DNA of 64,000 bases from Oscheius onirici (taxonomy: Eukaryota > Nematoda > Chromadorea > Rhabditida > Rhabditidae): contig OW051469.1 of NCBI GenBank assembly GCA_932521025.1, forward strand, positions 5,034,398-5,098,397. Direction: 5' to 3'. Of the stretch, positions 12,641 through 24,104 are shown one piece after another (within the stretch, counting starts at the first letter, position 1; each line of letters begins with the position of its first letter). A program made the position numbers and the translations under genes. The notes below the pieces were generated by a model, which made no database searches, was not told the DNA's origin, and worked only from the letters and a program-made list of their open reading frames with translations.

Positions 12641-13200
12641 ATGGCTGCCTCTATATTTCTACACCTCCTTCTTGCAGTTGGACTTACTTTTGGATGTGGT
12701 AACTTTTTTCACTTAAACAATACAAGTGTTGTTCAGAAGAAATAGTCTACCGTACGACGGCACCTCTGCCCAACATCTTTCCTGGATCCTCAGTGTAAAA
12801 AATGTACTGTTACTTATCCAATCCTATTACTTTTAGAGAAAAAAGCTCCACGTATGCCTTTTGCAAAAACAACGCAAGCTATAACAGTGTGATGGCAGTC
12901 GTAGCGGCAGAAGCAAATGCTTTGGAAACAGTCATCCAGCTTGCTGTCACTGACGTGAAAGTTTCGAGTGCTTTTGAACTAACATGTTTGGATAAGCTCA
13001 ACTATTACGGAGCATTTACAAGCGACGACGACAAAAATGCTATAATTGTACTGGAAATGTATTGTGTGAACATTGCGAAGGGAGCCGATTTGAACAAGAC
13101 TAAAACGGCGTTATGGGGCTATATTGTCAAGAACGACGTTCCCGTTTTCACCAAGAAACATCCCGGATGGAAATTTGACAAGACGAAACACATATTTTAA
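12641..13200 (+). CDS. Small secreted protein, unidentified (159 aa)
   Basis: Three exons (12641-12698, 12737-12794, 12837-13200) join in phase and encode 159 residues. The N-terminus MAASIFLHLLLAVGLTFGC is a typical signal peptide. The mature part has four Cys, a C-x-NNAS glycosylation sequon and an acidic/lysine-rich C-terminus ending KTKHIF; no transmembrane segment follows. A polyadenylation signal AATAAA lies 5 bp after the stop (13205-13210) and TATAAA lies 38 bp upstream. Compact promoter, small introns and a signal peptide fit an abundantly expressed secreted protein. The family was not recognised. An in-frame ATG at 12614 would add nine hydrophilic residues and spoil the signal peptide. 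Confidence 0.75.
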
Positions 13201-13210
13201 ACCCAATAAA

Positions 13211-15185
13211 CTTTGCGATTGAACGTTATTTCCATATTAAATAGTCCAAACAACTCACGGGAATATGCTCCTGTCGAAACCAGGGAAAACTTCCGAGAAG
13301 ACTGCTCAGGATAGCTGCTTGTGCTCATCTTTTTTATCATCATTTTGTCGTCAGATAAGCCCTAAAAACTTTTTTCTCTAAACAGAATGAACTCACAATC
13401 AGACTCCCTTTCCTGTGAATATCGTAACGCATGTGTCTCATTCGAGACGATTCTCCTTCGGTTTTTTCGTTGAGGAAGCCGTCGAGAAGCCCTCCGAAAG
13501 CCATTTTCTGAAGAAGAAATGGATGAAAGTAAAGGAATGGAATATGGAGAGACAAAAAGAACTAGACCTTTTGATCCCAAAGGTCAACCCCGTTATGGAT
13601 ACGTGCTCTCTCCCCCTCTCCAGAGCATCATAATTGCTAACAAGGAGACAAGAAACTGCCATTTTTGTCCGACTAGAACAACCTGCATGAGTGTATGACA
13701 GTAATTTCAGGGGGTGGACGGAGACAATTGGTCGAGATCAGAACAAGAAGTGTACGAGGTCAAAAGGTAATTCTCATTTTTGAAGAAGGTTGAAAGTCGG
13801 AATGAAACTGGATCTGGCTAGAAGACGAACCAAAAAGAGCCAAAAACAAGAAATGTTTTGAGCACAATATGGAGGAAGTCGTGAAGATACGAGAGAGATA
13901 GAGAGACCTAAATATTCATAGATATCTGTGAGGAGCATCCTGGACCCCCTCATCAGCTGTGCAGTCTTGTTTTTCCAAGAAAATAGGAAAAACATACGAC
14001 TGGAAGCGGGTCAGAACTTTGAGAAACGGAACTAACTTAGCGCTTCGAACATCAACCCTGGATGTGCAAAACCCCAAAAAAGTGGCCCGCTTTAGGCAAA
14101 GAAGGACGACCACGGAAGCGCATTTGCAGACCATGGAACAGGCAATTTATGGACCCTGCTCCATTTTTAGAGAGAGAAAGAGATCTTTTATGGGTATCCC
14201 CTTCTAAAAGGGGCCTAATGGCATGGAAGACAACTACGTGTTAGACAATGAACGACGAACATCATACAGATATTTTGGATCTCAAGACGGGGAGTTTGGC
14301 CGAGAAATAGCTGGCCATTACAGAACGGTTACGTAGACTGATCAGTCGCACCCACTTCAAGACAAATTATGTGCATCGAGAGTGGGTATTCAAGAGTTTT
14401 TTATAGCGTGGGATTGTTGAAGTAAGTTAGGTACAACGCTGAAGCTATAAAACTAGAGGGAAAGTTTGGTTTCGAAGGCACCAGGCTGAAAGTTACCGAA
14501 ATGCAAAAAAAACAGCTTGAAACTCAAAGGAAACATGAGTCTCTCTATTCAAAAGAAAACTTTATTATCTTGTTTTCGCCTTCTCACTTTATTGTCGCTC
14601 TAGAAGCAAGCTAATTTCGAGATGAGTTCCACAGACACGCAAAAACAGAACCCAAAAGTGTTTTGAGAAACTAGGTAGATGCCATGAAGAAAGAGTAATA
14701 AGCTTCCTCCTTGGCTCGTTTTTGATGACACTTGTCCGACGGCAATGACATCCCATTCGTGCTTTTTTCTCGGCTGCTGGGAGGGCAGAGAACTGACCGC
14801 AAGGTTTGGTAGGAAAAAAAATTGTTCATCACACCCAGTGTGATATTTTTTTATGTAGAAAAAAAGACTAAATTAAAGAAAAACAGTAAAAACTTGGACC
14901 GGCACTTCTAAGTGTTGATGAAGAATCGTTTGATTATGTGATCATTGACCATCGGAGTGACCACTAGGAAAAACACAGCTGTTTGATGATGACTGAGAGG
15001 ATAAAATTCAGTGTAAAGGTCGTGAAAGAATATGTTTTAGAAGCAATACGCGTTTCGCTTTAACACTTTTTTACTTTTTACATGGTTGAAGCCATGTCAT
15101 GTATGTCTCTTTGTCCCTGTCATTTATCCACCGCTATTCACACAAGGGCTTCAATAAAGTTTATTCGCTGTATCAAGTTTATATT
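13211..15185. other. Non-coding or unresolved stretch
   Basis: Overlapping 60-80 codon ORFs occur on both strands at 13340-13660 and 13959-14244, none with a clear splice structure. A minus-strand frame near 14650-14800 and a plus-strand frame at 14226-14340 look weakly coding but could not be joined to anything. Confidence 0.35.
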
Positions 15186-15471
15186 CGACAAGAGCGGCTC
15201 TTCGGACAGACCATGGCGACGCTGTAAATTCCTCGGAGAGTGGAACAGTACCTCTCGCGCTTATCCAGCGCGTCGTCGAGAGGGGGTTGATCTACGCGTT
15301 CCCAGGCGTGTTCGTAGACGAAGAGTACGATCCAAGCTTCTTCAGTGGTAGGTGGATCGGGATCCGTTGTTGCAACGACTGATGGTAGAGTAGAACTGCT
15401 GTGATTCCGTCCTCTTGGGAAGAGTAGAACGTCTAGTGGAGAAGACGAGACGAGATTTGGTAGCAATTCTG
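15185..15471 (+). CDS. 3' exons of an unidentified plus-strand gene
   Basis: A frame running from about 15185 to 15344 has strongly coding-like codons and reads ALIQRVVERGLIYAFPGVF, followed by VDEEYDPSFFS and a GTAGGT donor. A second piece to about 15471 reads VERLVEKTRRDLVAILSR and ends in TAG. AATAAA at about 15545 supplies a polyadenylation signal. The PG-x-F pattern followed by a basic helix recalls the C-terminus of fold-type I aminotransferases, but that is only an impression. The junction (acceptor GGAAGAG) is poor and the 5' exons were not found, so this may be a relic. Confidence 0.35.
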
Positions 15472-15841
15472 TCCCGGTAGAGCGATGTTGAAATCCAATA
15501 GTCCGAGTCGAAAGCAAATAACGAAAATGATAAAACTTTAACTTCAATAAAACTTTTATTTAAATTCATTTTGTCCTTATTCTCTAATTCGACTCCATCC
15601 TCCTTTCTACTTCCGCAAGTCGGAGAGTAGACAACAGACTGCCCTGAAACTGTTCTTTAGAAAAAAATTTCAATTTAATGTTACCTTGAATATGTACTTA
15701 TAAATATGTAATATTTGAATATGAAAAACAACAAAATGTCTTCTTCCAATTGATCGAAGACGACGAATTGGAAGGCCCTAAACCGAAAACATTGATGTTG
15801 AACATGAAATGGACCTTACCTTAAACAAATATTTAAAGATG

Positions 15842-16330
15842 TTATTCTGATAATGACATTTTCATTAAATAGACGGATATCTTGGGTTCCTCGGGTTTAT
15901 ATCCGTAGACGGAATCCATAGTAGAACTCATTTCTAAGGGATGTAAGCCCTGGAAAATAACATTTTGTAGGTAAGTTCGATGGAAAGAAAAGAGGGGAAA
16001 AATTGGAAGAGCGAACGGAACAGTCATACATACGGGCAGTGATGGCTAGCGTCTGTATTGATTGAGTGAGAGTGCTCGTGCGGCGCTAGACGCCAGACGG
16101 GATTGAGAAGGAGGCGGCAGATTGGCGGCATCGGGACTGTGGAAAACATATACCTATTTGAATAATACGAGGTAAGGCTATTGGGAACAATCAAAGAGGC
16201 CATCTGAACTTATCGAACGATATTCCCAGAGATTTCTCTGCCCCAGTTCAAGCATGTCCATACGACTGTTTCGTCCAGCTTTTAGCAAACCGCCGGTTCG
16301 TGCTGTCACATTCCAAACGGTTACTTAAAA
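15842..16330 (-). CDS. Candidate C-terminal exons, unidentified
   Basis: On the minus strand, between the chemoreceptor stop and 15842, there are three coding-like pieces: about 16310-16230 (GRNSRMDMLELGQRNLWEY), about 16140-16050 (DAANLPPPSQSRLASSAARA, ending in TAG), and an exon after TTTTCCAG near 15951 (MSSTMDSVYGYKPEEPKISV, ending in TAA at 15842). Phases between them do not agree in the simplest joins. They may be alternative 3' exons of one gene or the wreck of one. Confidence 0.25.
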
Positions 16331-16612
16331 AGTTTCTTTGAAGTTCCGAAATTTAAGCGCCTAAAATAGTCTTCGTTTGTTTTTTTGTATAGGGAACAAT
16401 AAAGTACAATCATTTCAACCTTTTATTCACCCGAGATTCACAAATGGCAGGATGACGAAGTCATGAATATAATTTCTCCGACTACCTTCGCAGTGCTGAA
16501 TTGAAAGCACCGGAGTTCGACTGTGGATCAATTTGAAGGGCTGAAAATTATACTTTCTGTCTCTAATATAACATTGTTTAGAACAAACGAAGTACTCGAA
16601 ATTTGCAAGCGT

Positions 16613-17837
16613 TTAAATTTTGAAGCATAGTTTAAAAACCATACTTGGTGCCTTTGGTCTCAAGAGAACTCTTCTGTAAGGTGCAGTTACAATCAGCATC
16701 AGTATGGTTTCACTGGAGCCATGCAAGGATTCAATTAATAACATCCAACTGTTTAAAATGTGTCGCTCAAAGTACCAATGTCTGACATGTAGATAGACCA
16801 ATACTGGAGCTATTCCCAGAGAGAAGGGGACCACGACCTGGGAAATCCTCGAAGAGTTTAAAGATAAGCGAACCTGGACCAAAAGAGCGAACAGGAACAT
16901 TCGTTGAGACCGTCTTGTCGACTCGGACCACTGTTTGGCATAAAAGAGTAGTAAATAGTAAGGGATACTGGCCATGAAGAACACAAAGGTACAAGCAGCG
17001 ATCATGTAGTACAACAAAAAGTAAAAGTAATATTTTTCGGGGGCGTATTCGAGAACGTAGGTATTAGAATCGAAAAAAGACTGTGGGACACATCTTCGCA
17101 TCTGAAAGTACTCTGCTTTTCATGTCTCTCCGTCGGTTTACCCTGAACCAATCCCTTTTAGAACTTAGTTGATCTGCGGGGATAAAATAGCTGTAATGAG
17201 CAGGAAGAATCATATTGACAACAAAAGTTATTGTCACAAAAGCGATCTGAACAAAAATTATATTACAACGTCTTCAAAAAGCATTTACCTGTGTCTTCGT
17301 CGAATGTTTGAGAGGATGGAAGAAGGGAAGAATTACTTGTGCTCTGTAGTAGAAAAGAGAGGTGAAGGAAGCCAGAACACTGCCCAACTGAGCCAGGGCA
17401 AGAGCAGCGGATACTTGGACAGGAACACCGATCCAGTCGAAAAAACCGTGCATTTTGGTTCCCCAGATGGGAAACAAGAACTCGGGAACGATCAGTACGG
17501 AGAGGTAAATGTCCAGAAGAACTATGCTGAAAAATAGATGGATAGTTTGGCCCATCTTGTACACGTTACCAAGAAAAATGAAAATACTGCAAATTACGAA
17601 ATCTTACCAAACTTGATGACCCAACAGTAGCCACTTATAGTTGCCCATCTCTTTGGGGCTCTTCTTCAGAATAAAATAGAAACCGGCACAGTCAGTAGGA
17701 AGAGTGAGAGCAGCCGCTCCTTTCGTTATATAGTGGTAGACTTCTGTCGCATCTCGATCACAGTACGTAACATTTCCCCATTCAGGAAGATATCCAGTCT
17801 TCGGAATATAGTTGGGATCATCCGTGTAGTTTTGCAT
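16613..17837 (-). CDS. Srh-class seven-transmembrane chemoreceptor
   Basis: A nematode-specific GPCR of the Str superfamily, class Srh, expected in chemosensory neurons. Exons: 17608-17837, 17289-17526, 17142-17246 and 16613-17101, giving about 353 residues, normal for the family. Family landmarks seen are FYFILKKSPKEMGNYKWLLL after TM1, LDIYLSVLIVPEFLFPIWG in TM2, and ESLHGSSETILMLI with YRR at the end of TM7. In the last exon the conserved Q-x3-P of TM6 is split by 12 residues; these are flanked by GT and AG (16838-16873), so a 36-nt intron is likely, giving 341 residues. The ATG sits directly behind ATTCAG, a plausible spliced-leader acceptor. The class is certain from pattern; no individual ortholog can be named because this family turns over fast. 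Confidence 0.85.
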
Positions 17838-18360
17838 CTGAATCAGTGACCAGTTTTTGAGGCAGAAAGTACGGAGTTCAAAATCAGCGGGAAAACGTGG
17901 TCAGTTCTAATCAAAACGGTCATTATAAAATTAGTCGCAACCTTTTAGTGTTTTAATGGTCCTACGAAGATTATGACGTGTCAAACATGGAAAATTGCCG
18001 AAGCGCCGGTGATGAATTTTCAAAAAAGTGAAATTGTCTGAAACTTTTTATAGTCTTTTATACGAAAAACCAAAATCACTAGGGAAAGCGTCTAACTCGC
18101 AGGTAGGAAGGTTGGGCTAATCATGGAGATTCCGGATTAATACAAATATGCAAGTAGTATTTCCAGCTTGTATGGTCAATCGGACAGTATAGGAGCAAAA
18201 AGGAAGTTGACTCAGAAATCCTTTCTCTCCTCTGATAATCGCTCCCGCCTTGATTAGGTTTCCCCACTCAAGTGGTCAATGTCTTCCATGTTCAATGAAC
18301 ACTGTCTACGGCGTTTTATTGGAGCAAGCAGAGAAAAAATCGGTAAATTGACAAATTTCT

Positions 18361-20561
18361 TCAATCCTTCTTTTCCAGCTTGCATTTTTCGACGGCAGAA
18401 GTTATGGCTACGAACTCGGATTGGAAGCGGCTCAACGGAGCCTCGAGGTCCGAAGTACTGCGGATGATCTGAAAATGTTTAAAAAGTCTTGTTAGTTTCT
18501 CTGCATAATAAAAGTTTATTTTCTTTGTTCTTTCCCAAGAATATGGATATCAGCACCAACTTTTTGTCTTTTTTCCCACAATTTGACTCTCAAGATTACC
18601 TCAACACTGCGAGTGATCGGGTCAAACAGCACGGAGAAGGGACGATTCATCGAAGCAGCGTATTGCCTTAAAATTCGTTTTAAGTTTTCTTGTTAAAATA
18701 TAACCTCAGCTTTACGAGAGCATCTTGAATGCTATTGGCAACAAAGTAGAGAGGCTGATAGTCGTCGTCCTCATACTTCTGAACAGCCGTCACTGTTGGT
18801 TCAAAGTCCTTGTGATCTGGAGTGTCGGAGCAGGCGTGGATCAGTTCTCCGTAAGCAGAGAGTAGGCCTGCTCCGATGGCTTTGAGACGGCCACTTTCAC
18901 GACAGAGCCCGAATTCCACTATGAACCAGTAGACTGTTGCAAGCTTTTCGATCTGCTCGTCGGAAGCTCCGAGACTCATGAGACCGATGTCCTGGAAGAT
19001 TTTATTATGTAAAAATCTAACTTTTTCAGTCTTCGCTTATACGTGTCCACCTGTAGAAACACTATTCCCCACTTACCTGACTCATCTGAGCCAACTGAGG
19101 ATCTGCAAACATTGGAACGTGCCCCAGGAGTTCGTGGATAAGGTCCGGTTCTGGAGAATGATGTGGATGACCACTGTGACGAAGGTAGGTTGTGGTCTGA
19201 AACTTTTACTTCACCTGCTCATAAACAGCTAACTTGAAAAACTCTAAAAGCCAGACTGGCCAAGAAGTCTCTAGCGGACAGAAGACCACTACAGGGACGG
19301 AGAATAAAGCCTGTCTTTCCTGAATTCTTGATTCTCTGAATGTTTTCTCTAAGAACTCACGGCTCAAATAAGTATTGATGGCGTTCAATTGTGGAATCTT
19401 GTCCGGTGTAAGAACACCCTCCGCTTCCAGCGTTTTAAAGTTCTTCCTGAAAAAACTCTCTTTTATGAGAGAAGAGTGGTACACCTGTAAGTTTCACAAG
19501 CATGGGTTAAATGTAGTTCTTTCAATTTTTCATAGACAGCTGTCCAGGTACCGTGTTCTTCGGGAGTATAGTCGACCTGGGGAATCGGGTCACCTCTGAA
19601 GTTTTTTTGAGTTTTAGAACACAAGTGGCATACTGTCTATACTCCTTTGCCTGGTCATTGAGATATTCTCTTCTAGAAATGTAGGCTGCGTCTCCATGTC
19701 CCTGAAAAGAATAGAGGAATGGAGAGAAACGAACCGGATGTCTAGGATCAGTTGTCGGTTCATACTTGGTCAGGCAGCGGGAGCACTTGTCCAGCTCGGA
19801 AATATGCTTCGGAAACCAGGGAGCTGTAAAGTTCATTAACTTAAGTTTTCGCGACAACCAACTCTCAGCTTCTGGATCCTTCTTGTACAAAGCAAATCTC
19901 GTCAGATCCATGTGCTGTTGGGTGAGGGAACTGGCAGCAGAAACCAGTTGACTCTTGGTAGCTGAGCAGTCGGCCAAGAGGTCCCATCCTAAAATATATT
20001 TCGAAAAAAAAGAGGGAAATTCGAACCTTTTTCGTTAATCGGCTTCCTCGTCTCCAAGTGCTGAATCTCAATTTTTGAGTCCTGGAAACACTTGACCACT
20101 GCTCCAATGAATTCGGGGAGACTCGCTGAAAAACATTCTGAACCGTCTATAGTAGATAAGAGCTACCATTGCTCGTTAATACAGCAGAAAACCCGATAGC
20201 AGAGTCTTCTGCAGCCCATATGAGCTCGACTCCTTCGTCGTTCAGCTGCTTCAGAATCTGGAAAATGCATAACGTCTGTCTCTCTGTAACCCGGTCACTG
20301 TATGTGTTTCCAATAGTAAAATAAGTGTACCTGTTTCCCTCTCAAAATTCCCTCCTGAAGTTCTTGACGGTGTTGGATCGTATTCTGTCTCTTGAAAACG
20401 GCATGGTGTTGTGTCTCGCAGCTGGCCTGATGGACGAGACTGAAGCGACGAGGATGGCGTGTAGAAGCCGTCTGGAACTATTGTTTGAGAAGAAATTTCA
20501 AAAGTGCGCTAACATGCTCGTCCGTCAGTTCCTCCTTGACCATGTTGAGAGTTCCTTTCAT
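18361..20561 (-). CDS. cat-2: Tyrosine 3-monooxygenase (tyrosine hydroxylase)
   Basis: Makes L-DOPA from tyrosine with tetrahydrobiopterin, O2 and Fe(II); the rate-limiting step of dopamine synthesis in dopaminergic neurons. Thirteen exons (20514-20561, 20331-20477, 20167-20257, 20027-20125, 19735-19988, 19634-19701, 19485-19595, 19361-19446, 19234-19319, 19077-19196, 18705-18991, 18600-18666, 18361-18468) give 523 residues in unbroken phase. The N-terminus carries RRFSL, the equivalent of the regulatory Ser40 site (RRQSL) of vertebrate enzymes, then an ACT-like regulatory domain. The catalytic domain has [18 protein letters not shown], the iron motif [15 protein letters not shown] (two His), [18 protein letters not shown] and EFGLC. 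ISELDKC points to tyrosine rather than tryptophan or phenylalanine hydroxylase. The C-terminal tetramerisation helix is present. Several introns are only 33-38 nt with GTTCG/GTTAG donors. The first exon could be preceded by another, as ATG follows TTTCTTCAG closely. Confidence 0.9.
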
Positions 20562-20625
20562 CAAAAGCTCTGAAGAAAGACAGTAACAAGAGTGTTTAGA
20601 AGCATACAATAAGTGAAACAATCTC

Positions 20626-20662
20626 TATAATTGCCCTCACAAGATCTGTGGGGGCAATTATA
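20626..20662. repeat. 16-bp near-perfect palindrome (5-nt loop)
   Basis: Arms 20626-20641 and 20647-20662 are reverse complements except one position that would be a G-U pair in RNA; the loop is AGATC. It lies just upstream of the tyrosine hydroxylase start. It could be an element terminus, a transcribed hairpin or a protein-binding palindrome. Confidence 0.7.
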
Positions 20663-21579
20663 TGCGCTGCCCAAGACAGGAGCGCGTATTTCATGTCTGA
20701 GTGGGAGTCCTATTTTGTGCTCATGTTCCAGGATAATGTCTTCCGTCTGCCGGTCGCAAATTGCTCCCGATGATGTAAAGAAAGAAACAGCATGCGTCTA
20801 GCAAGAGTTTCTACCTTACAGGGGTGGCCACTAATTAGTTGGCACTCGAGTAGATAGATCGTTTAGGTCTGATTTTTTATTAGCCCTACGTAAGGCCGTT
20901 ATTCCCCCAAAGTATCAGCCAATTTGATTGAGTTATCTGGTTTTACGGTCGATTTACTGCTGGAAGTTTTGGTAATTTTTCATGTAATTTGACCATAACT
21001 CTGTCATATAGCAAACTCCCGGGTTCTCTATCCCCATCTCCCATAGAGTTTTATAGACCGCATTCCTGTGCACGACACTAGCTAGTATGGATTTGTGGTT
21101 AAAAAGTTTGTTGTACCCAGTTGGTTCATTTTTTGAAAAAAGTGGGCGTTTTGAAAGCTCTATATCTCCGTGAATGTTTGAGATAGCTTCGATTTTCCGA
21201 CGGCATTGAAAAGAGCTTGTCAAGAGCTATCAGATTGTAGAACATCTTTGCTTGCAAGTTTTTTTCCAACATCTGTTATGACCGTCTAAACGTTTGCTAA
21301 GTTTCGAGTAAATGTTCATGATTCGTTTGAAACAAAAAAAAATCAGAAAAAAATACGAAATGAATTTTTTTAGCCCGCCGCAAAGTCCAACCTGACTGCG
21401 CAGCCCAGACCGCAGCGCAGGATTACAACAAGCCTGCGGATGAGGGTTATTATGCGCAATTTTTGAAAAAAAAAATTATGTCTTGTCCTATTATAGAAGC
21501 TAGGCACATTCTGCGGAGAATCTTGTAGACACTTCGGTATTTAAAGAACTGTCTGAAGATGGCTCAACCGTTTGTTCGT
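20663..21579. repeat. Repeat-like non-coding stretch between cat-2 and the LINE relic
   Basis: A minus-strand 89-codon ORF (20954-21223) was found but not recognised. The sequence (for example the phrase GACCATAACTCTGTCATAT) has the feel of a nematode transposon flank, but no terminal inverted repeat pair was found. It may include the 3' tail of the LINE relic that follows. Confidence 0.3.
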
Positions 21580-23170
21580 CTATCCATCAATGTGACACCA
21601 AGGAATCTTCTTAACATCTTTCTCTGAGCCACCACAAGTTTTGTACAGTCGTCCTCTCTGAGTGTCCATGTCTCGCCTGCGTATAAGAAAGTGTTCAATG
21701 GAGACGCTTTTGCTAGTCAAAAGCTGATGAAACTTGTTGAAACACACCCATGCGGATCTTATCTTCCTTGACACTGCATTTCTGTCGAACGATGTCCGCT
21801 GACCCAGGTATATTGTTTCGTTCTTGTACACAATTCGAACTCCTCCTACTCTTATTGCAGTCGGGTGTCTGTTGCACATCGCAAATGTCTTCTCCATAGT
21901 TAATTCCTGACCTACTTCTCTGCTGGCGATGGAGAGCTCTCGAAGCATTTGTTCGGCTGCCACCGCAGAAGTTGAGACTAATTGTAAGACCACATTATCA
22001 GCAATACGAAGATTTGACAGCCATTGTCCTTGAATGTTTACACCTCTTCCGTCCCAGTCAAGATTTGGATGTCGCGGAAAAGAGTGCTGGAGAGGTCGTG
22101 TCTCCCTGTCTGACACCTCGTTGTACATTCAACTCAACAAATCCACCAATTGCACCAACCCTTACTTGAGCGTAAGTGTAGATGTTGTTCAAGAGACGTA
22201 AGATCTTGGCTGGTACTCCTTGTGTGCATAAAGACTCCCAAACCGCTGAATGCTCCACCATGTCAAATGCCTTTTTGAAATCACAGATGAAAAGAAAGAG
22301 AGCTGATGGCAAGAATGTGATGAGAGCAACCTTTACGGAAGCCAGTTCGGTCCTTGGTTGAACGCATTGAGCATCCTGTGGCCAAGTATGGACGTGAAGG
22401 TCTTGTAAATACTGGACATCAGAGCTACAGAGCAATAGTTTTTTCGTCATCAGAGGGCTTCCCTTCTTGAACAGCAGTCGGATGGTCGAGTCGGCTAAAC
22501 TGTCTGCCGTCTCCTCATCGTCAAGAATCTTATTGAACAAAGTAGTCATGGGGACAGCTACCGTAGATCTTGCTGTCTTCAGCAAGTCATTCGTGACTCT
22601 GTCTGATCCGGGACTCTTTCCAAACTTCAGCTTGTTTGTGACTTCTTCGGGCATAATTGGCGGAACCTCGTCCTCGATATCCATCCGTGGTAGTAGTCGA
22701 GGATTTCTAGCCAGGTACAGATCGTTGTAGAGATCTGTCGAACTTGGTGATGAGAAGAACACACGATACCATATGGATCTACTAGCTGTGTGAGTCTGGC
22801 TTTCACGACGCTATTGGATCTTTGTTCATGTGTTTGCCAAGTGCCATCGCCTTTTGAACTCGTCACGAGGTATCTCCGGTAGATGTTTTTCCGATGAAGA
22901 ATAAATTTGTATTGTAAAACCTTCGTTAATAGTGAATTGAGAACGGACAGAGACATCAGACAGGTAACCGACACTCGGAGAAGGCAACACGGCGAAGCCT
23001 GAACAGTTGGTTTGGTTTTTACTACCTGTCACTGTCATTATTGTGTTGTGTTTTTGATTCTCCTCTCTTCGACAAGCACAACAGATCCAGTCGACAGTTG
23101 TCCAGTCTCTTCATGGCATCTTTCCATAGCTGTGGCATCTGCTGGACTCCGATATTCTCATAGTGGCGCT
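21580..23170 (-). mobile_element. Decayed non-LTR retrotransposon (RTE-like LINE), reverse-transcriptase region
   Basis: Read on the minus strand. The reverse-transcriptase landmarks of RTE/I-type LINEs appear in order: SPGSDRVTNDLLK, LADSTIRLLFKKGS, DFKKAFDMVEHS, GVRQGDTTSPALFSA, and a degenerate catalytic box IADN in place of FADD, followed by ELTMEKTFAMCN. The frame changes near 22060-22130, in the middle of the domain, and the catalytic second Asp is Asn, so the copy is dead. A segment at about 23170-22980 (LDNCRLDLLCLS) resembles the start of the apurinic endonuclease domain, mostly lost. No target-site duplication was identified. Confidence 0.75.
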
Positions 23171-23590
23171 CTGCGAACCTAAAGATCCCGGCAGTTGCGC
23201 TTTCGCACAAGCAGTATCAGATTCTACTAACTTCTCTGGTAATACTGGAGCTGGCACCACCCTAAATTCAAACGGTTTTTCGCGCCGAATTTCAATTTTG
23301 CGGGATCTTCAATTTTTTCAGATTTTTCTTCAAGAATTTCATTTTCTTTGTCGTTTCTCCAGCTTTTGTTGTTTTTTTTCATGTTTTTTCTTTCCAATTT
23401 CTTTCCAAACCTTGAAACCAAGTTATTGTTGCTAAAAAGTGACAAATAACTGCATTTTATCGCATATTTTCAGTCCGTTGATAGAAATTTGTGGTTTTTT
23501 CTTGCAAATGGAAGCCGAAACGTTTAATATCTGTTTATAGACACTTTCACAATATCTTTTCTTCATTTTTATCTGTTAATTAAAGTAAAA
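23171..23590. other. Non-coding spacer rich in T runs
   Basis: No exon or conserved signal recognised. It lies between the LINE relic and the inverted rgs-3 exon copy. Confidence 0.4.
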
Positions 23591-23907
23591 ATGCTTTCCA
23601 CAGCTCGTTCGTTGGCTAAAGTACCTCTCACAAGCTGCCCACAAACTCTGTGGCTCAACGTCGCTCACGTCGTCTCCTGGAAAATGAAAAGTTTCCACGA
23701 TTCCATCGGTCGGAGGTCTATCTCGACTATCTGGAGAAGCTTCTTCCTCGTGGACATGCCGAACGCTGGCAGCATAGTTTCGATGCCATACTTGGAAATC
23801 ATGTAAGAAACTTTTAAGTCTGGCATGTTAATGCAAAATTCAGGTGTGGAAGTAGAATCTTCGGAGCCAGATCATCTCTTAGCCAAAGTCGGGCAAAAAC
23901 AGGATGA
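23591..23907 (+). pseudogene. Inverted partial copy of rgs-3 exon d plus intron, open in a shifted frame
   Basis: Bases 23667-23845 match the reverse complement of 24503-24681 in rgs-3 with five mismatches in about 179 bp, including an identical 41-nt intron (23803-23843). In the RGS frame the copy runs VYLDYLEKLLPRGHAERWQH but meets TAG three codons after the intron, so it cannot encode an RGS domain. In the +1 frame, however, ATG at 23591 gives an open 92-residue product that uses the same splice site (AT|G) and ends in TGA at 23905-23907. AATAAA follows at 23984-23989. Four of the five differences from rgs-3 change the RGS protein, as in a pseudogene. A transcript would be complementary to rgs-3 mRNA. 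Whether the shifted frame is used is unknown. Confidence 0.65.
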
Positions 23908-24104
23908 TCCAGAGCGATTTGCGTCGAAGGACCGACCAGGCGAGATCTTCTGACCGATGAGTTCAAGAAGGACGAAATTAGTTAATAAATGTTCTCTTCA
24001 CCGTTCTTTATTCTCGAGTTATAAAAGAAGAGAAATCTAATCACAGGGTAACGTAATTCACTAGACTTCGTCAAGATCATTTTAGAACGTTCACTGAGCC
24101 AATT

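Noticed and set aside
14226-14340. A short plus-strand frame (YRYFGSQDGEFG) that recalls calcium-channel alpha2-delta subunits
   Set aside because: Only about 35 codons, ends in a stop, with no neighbouring exons or VWA domain; too weak to report as a gene.
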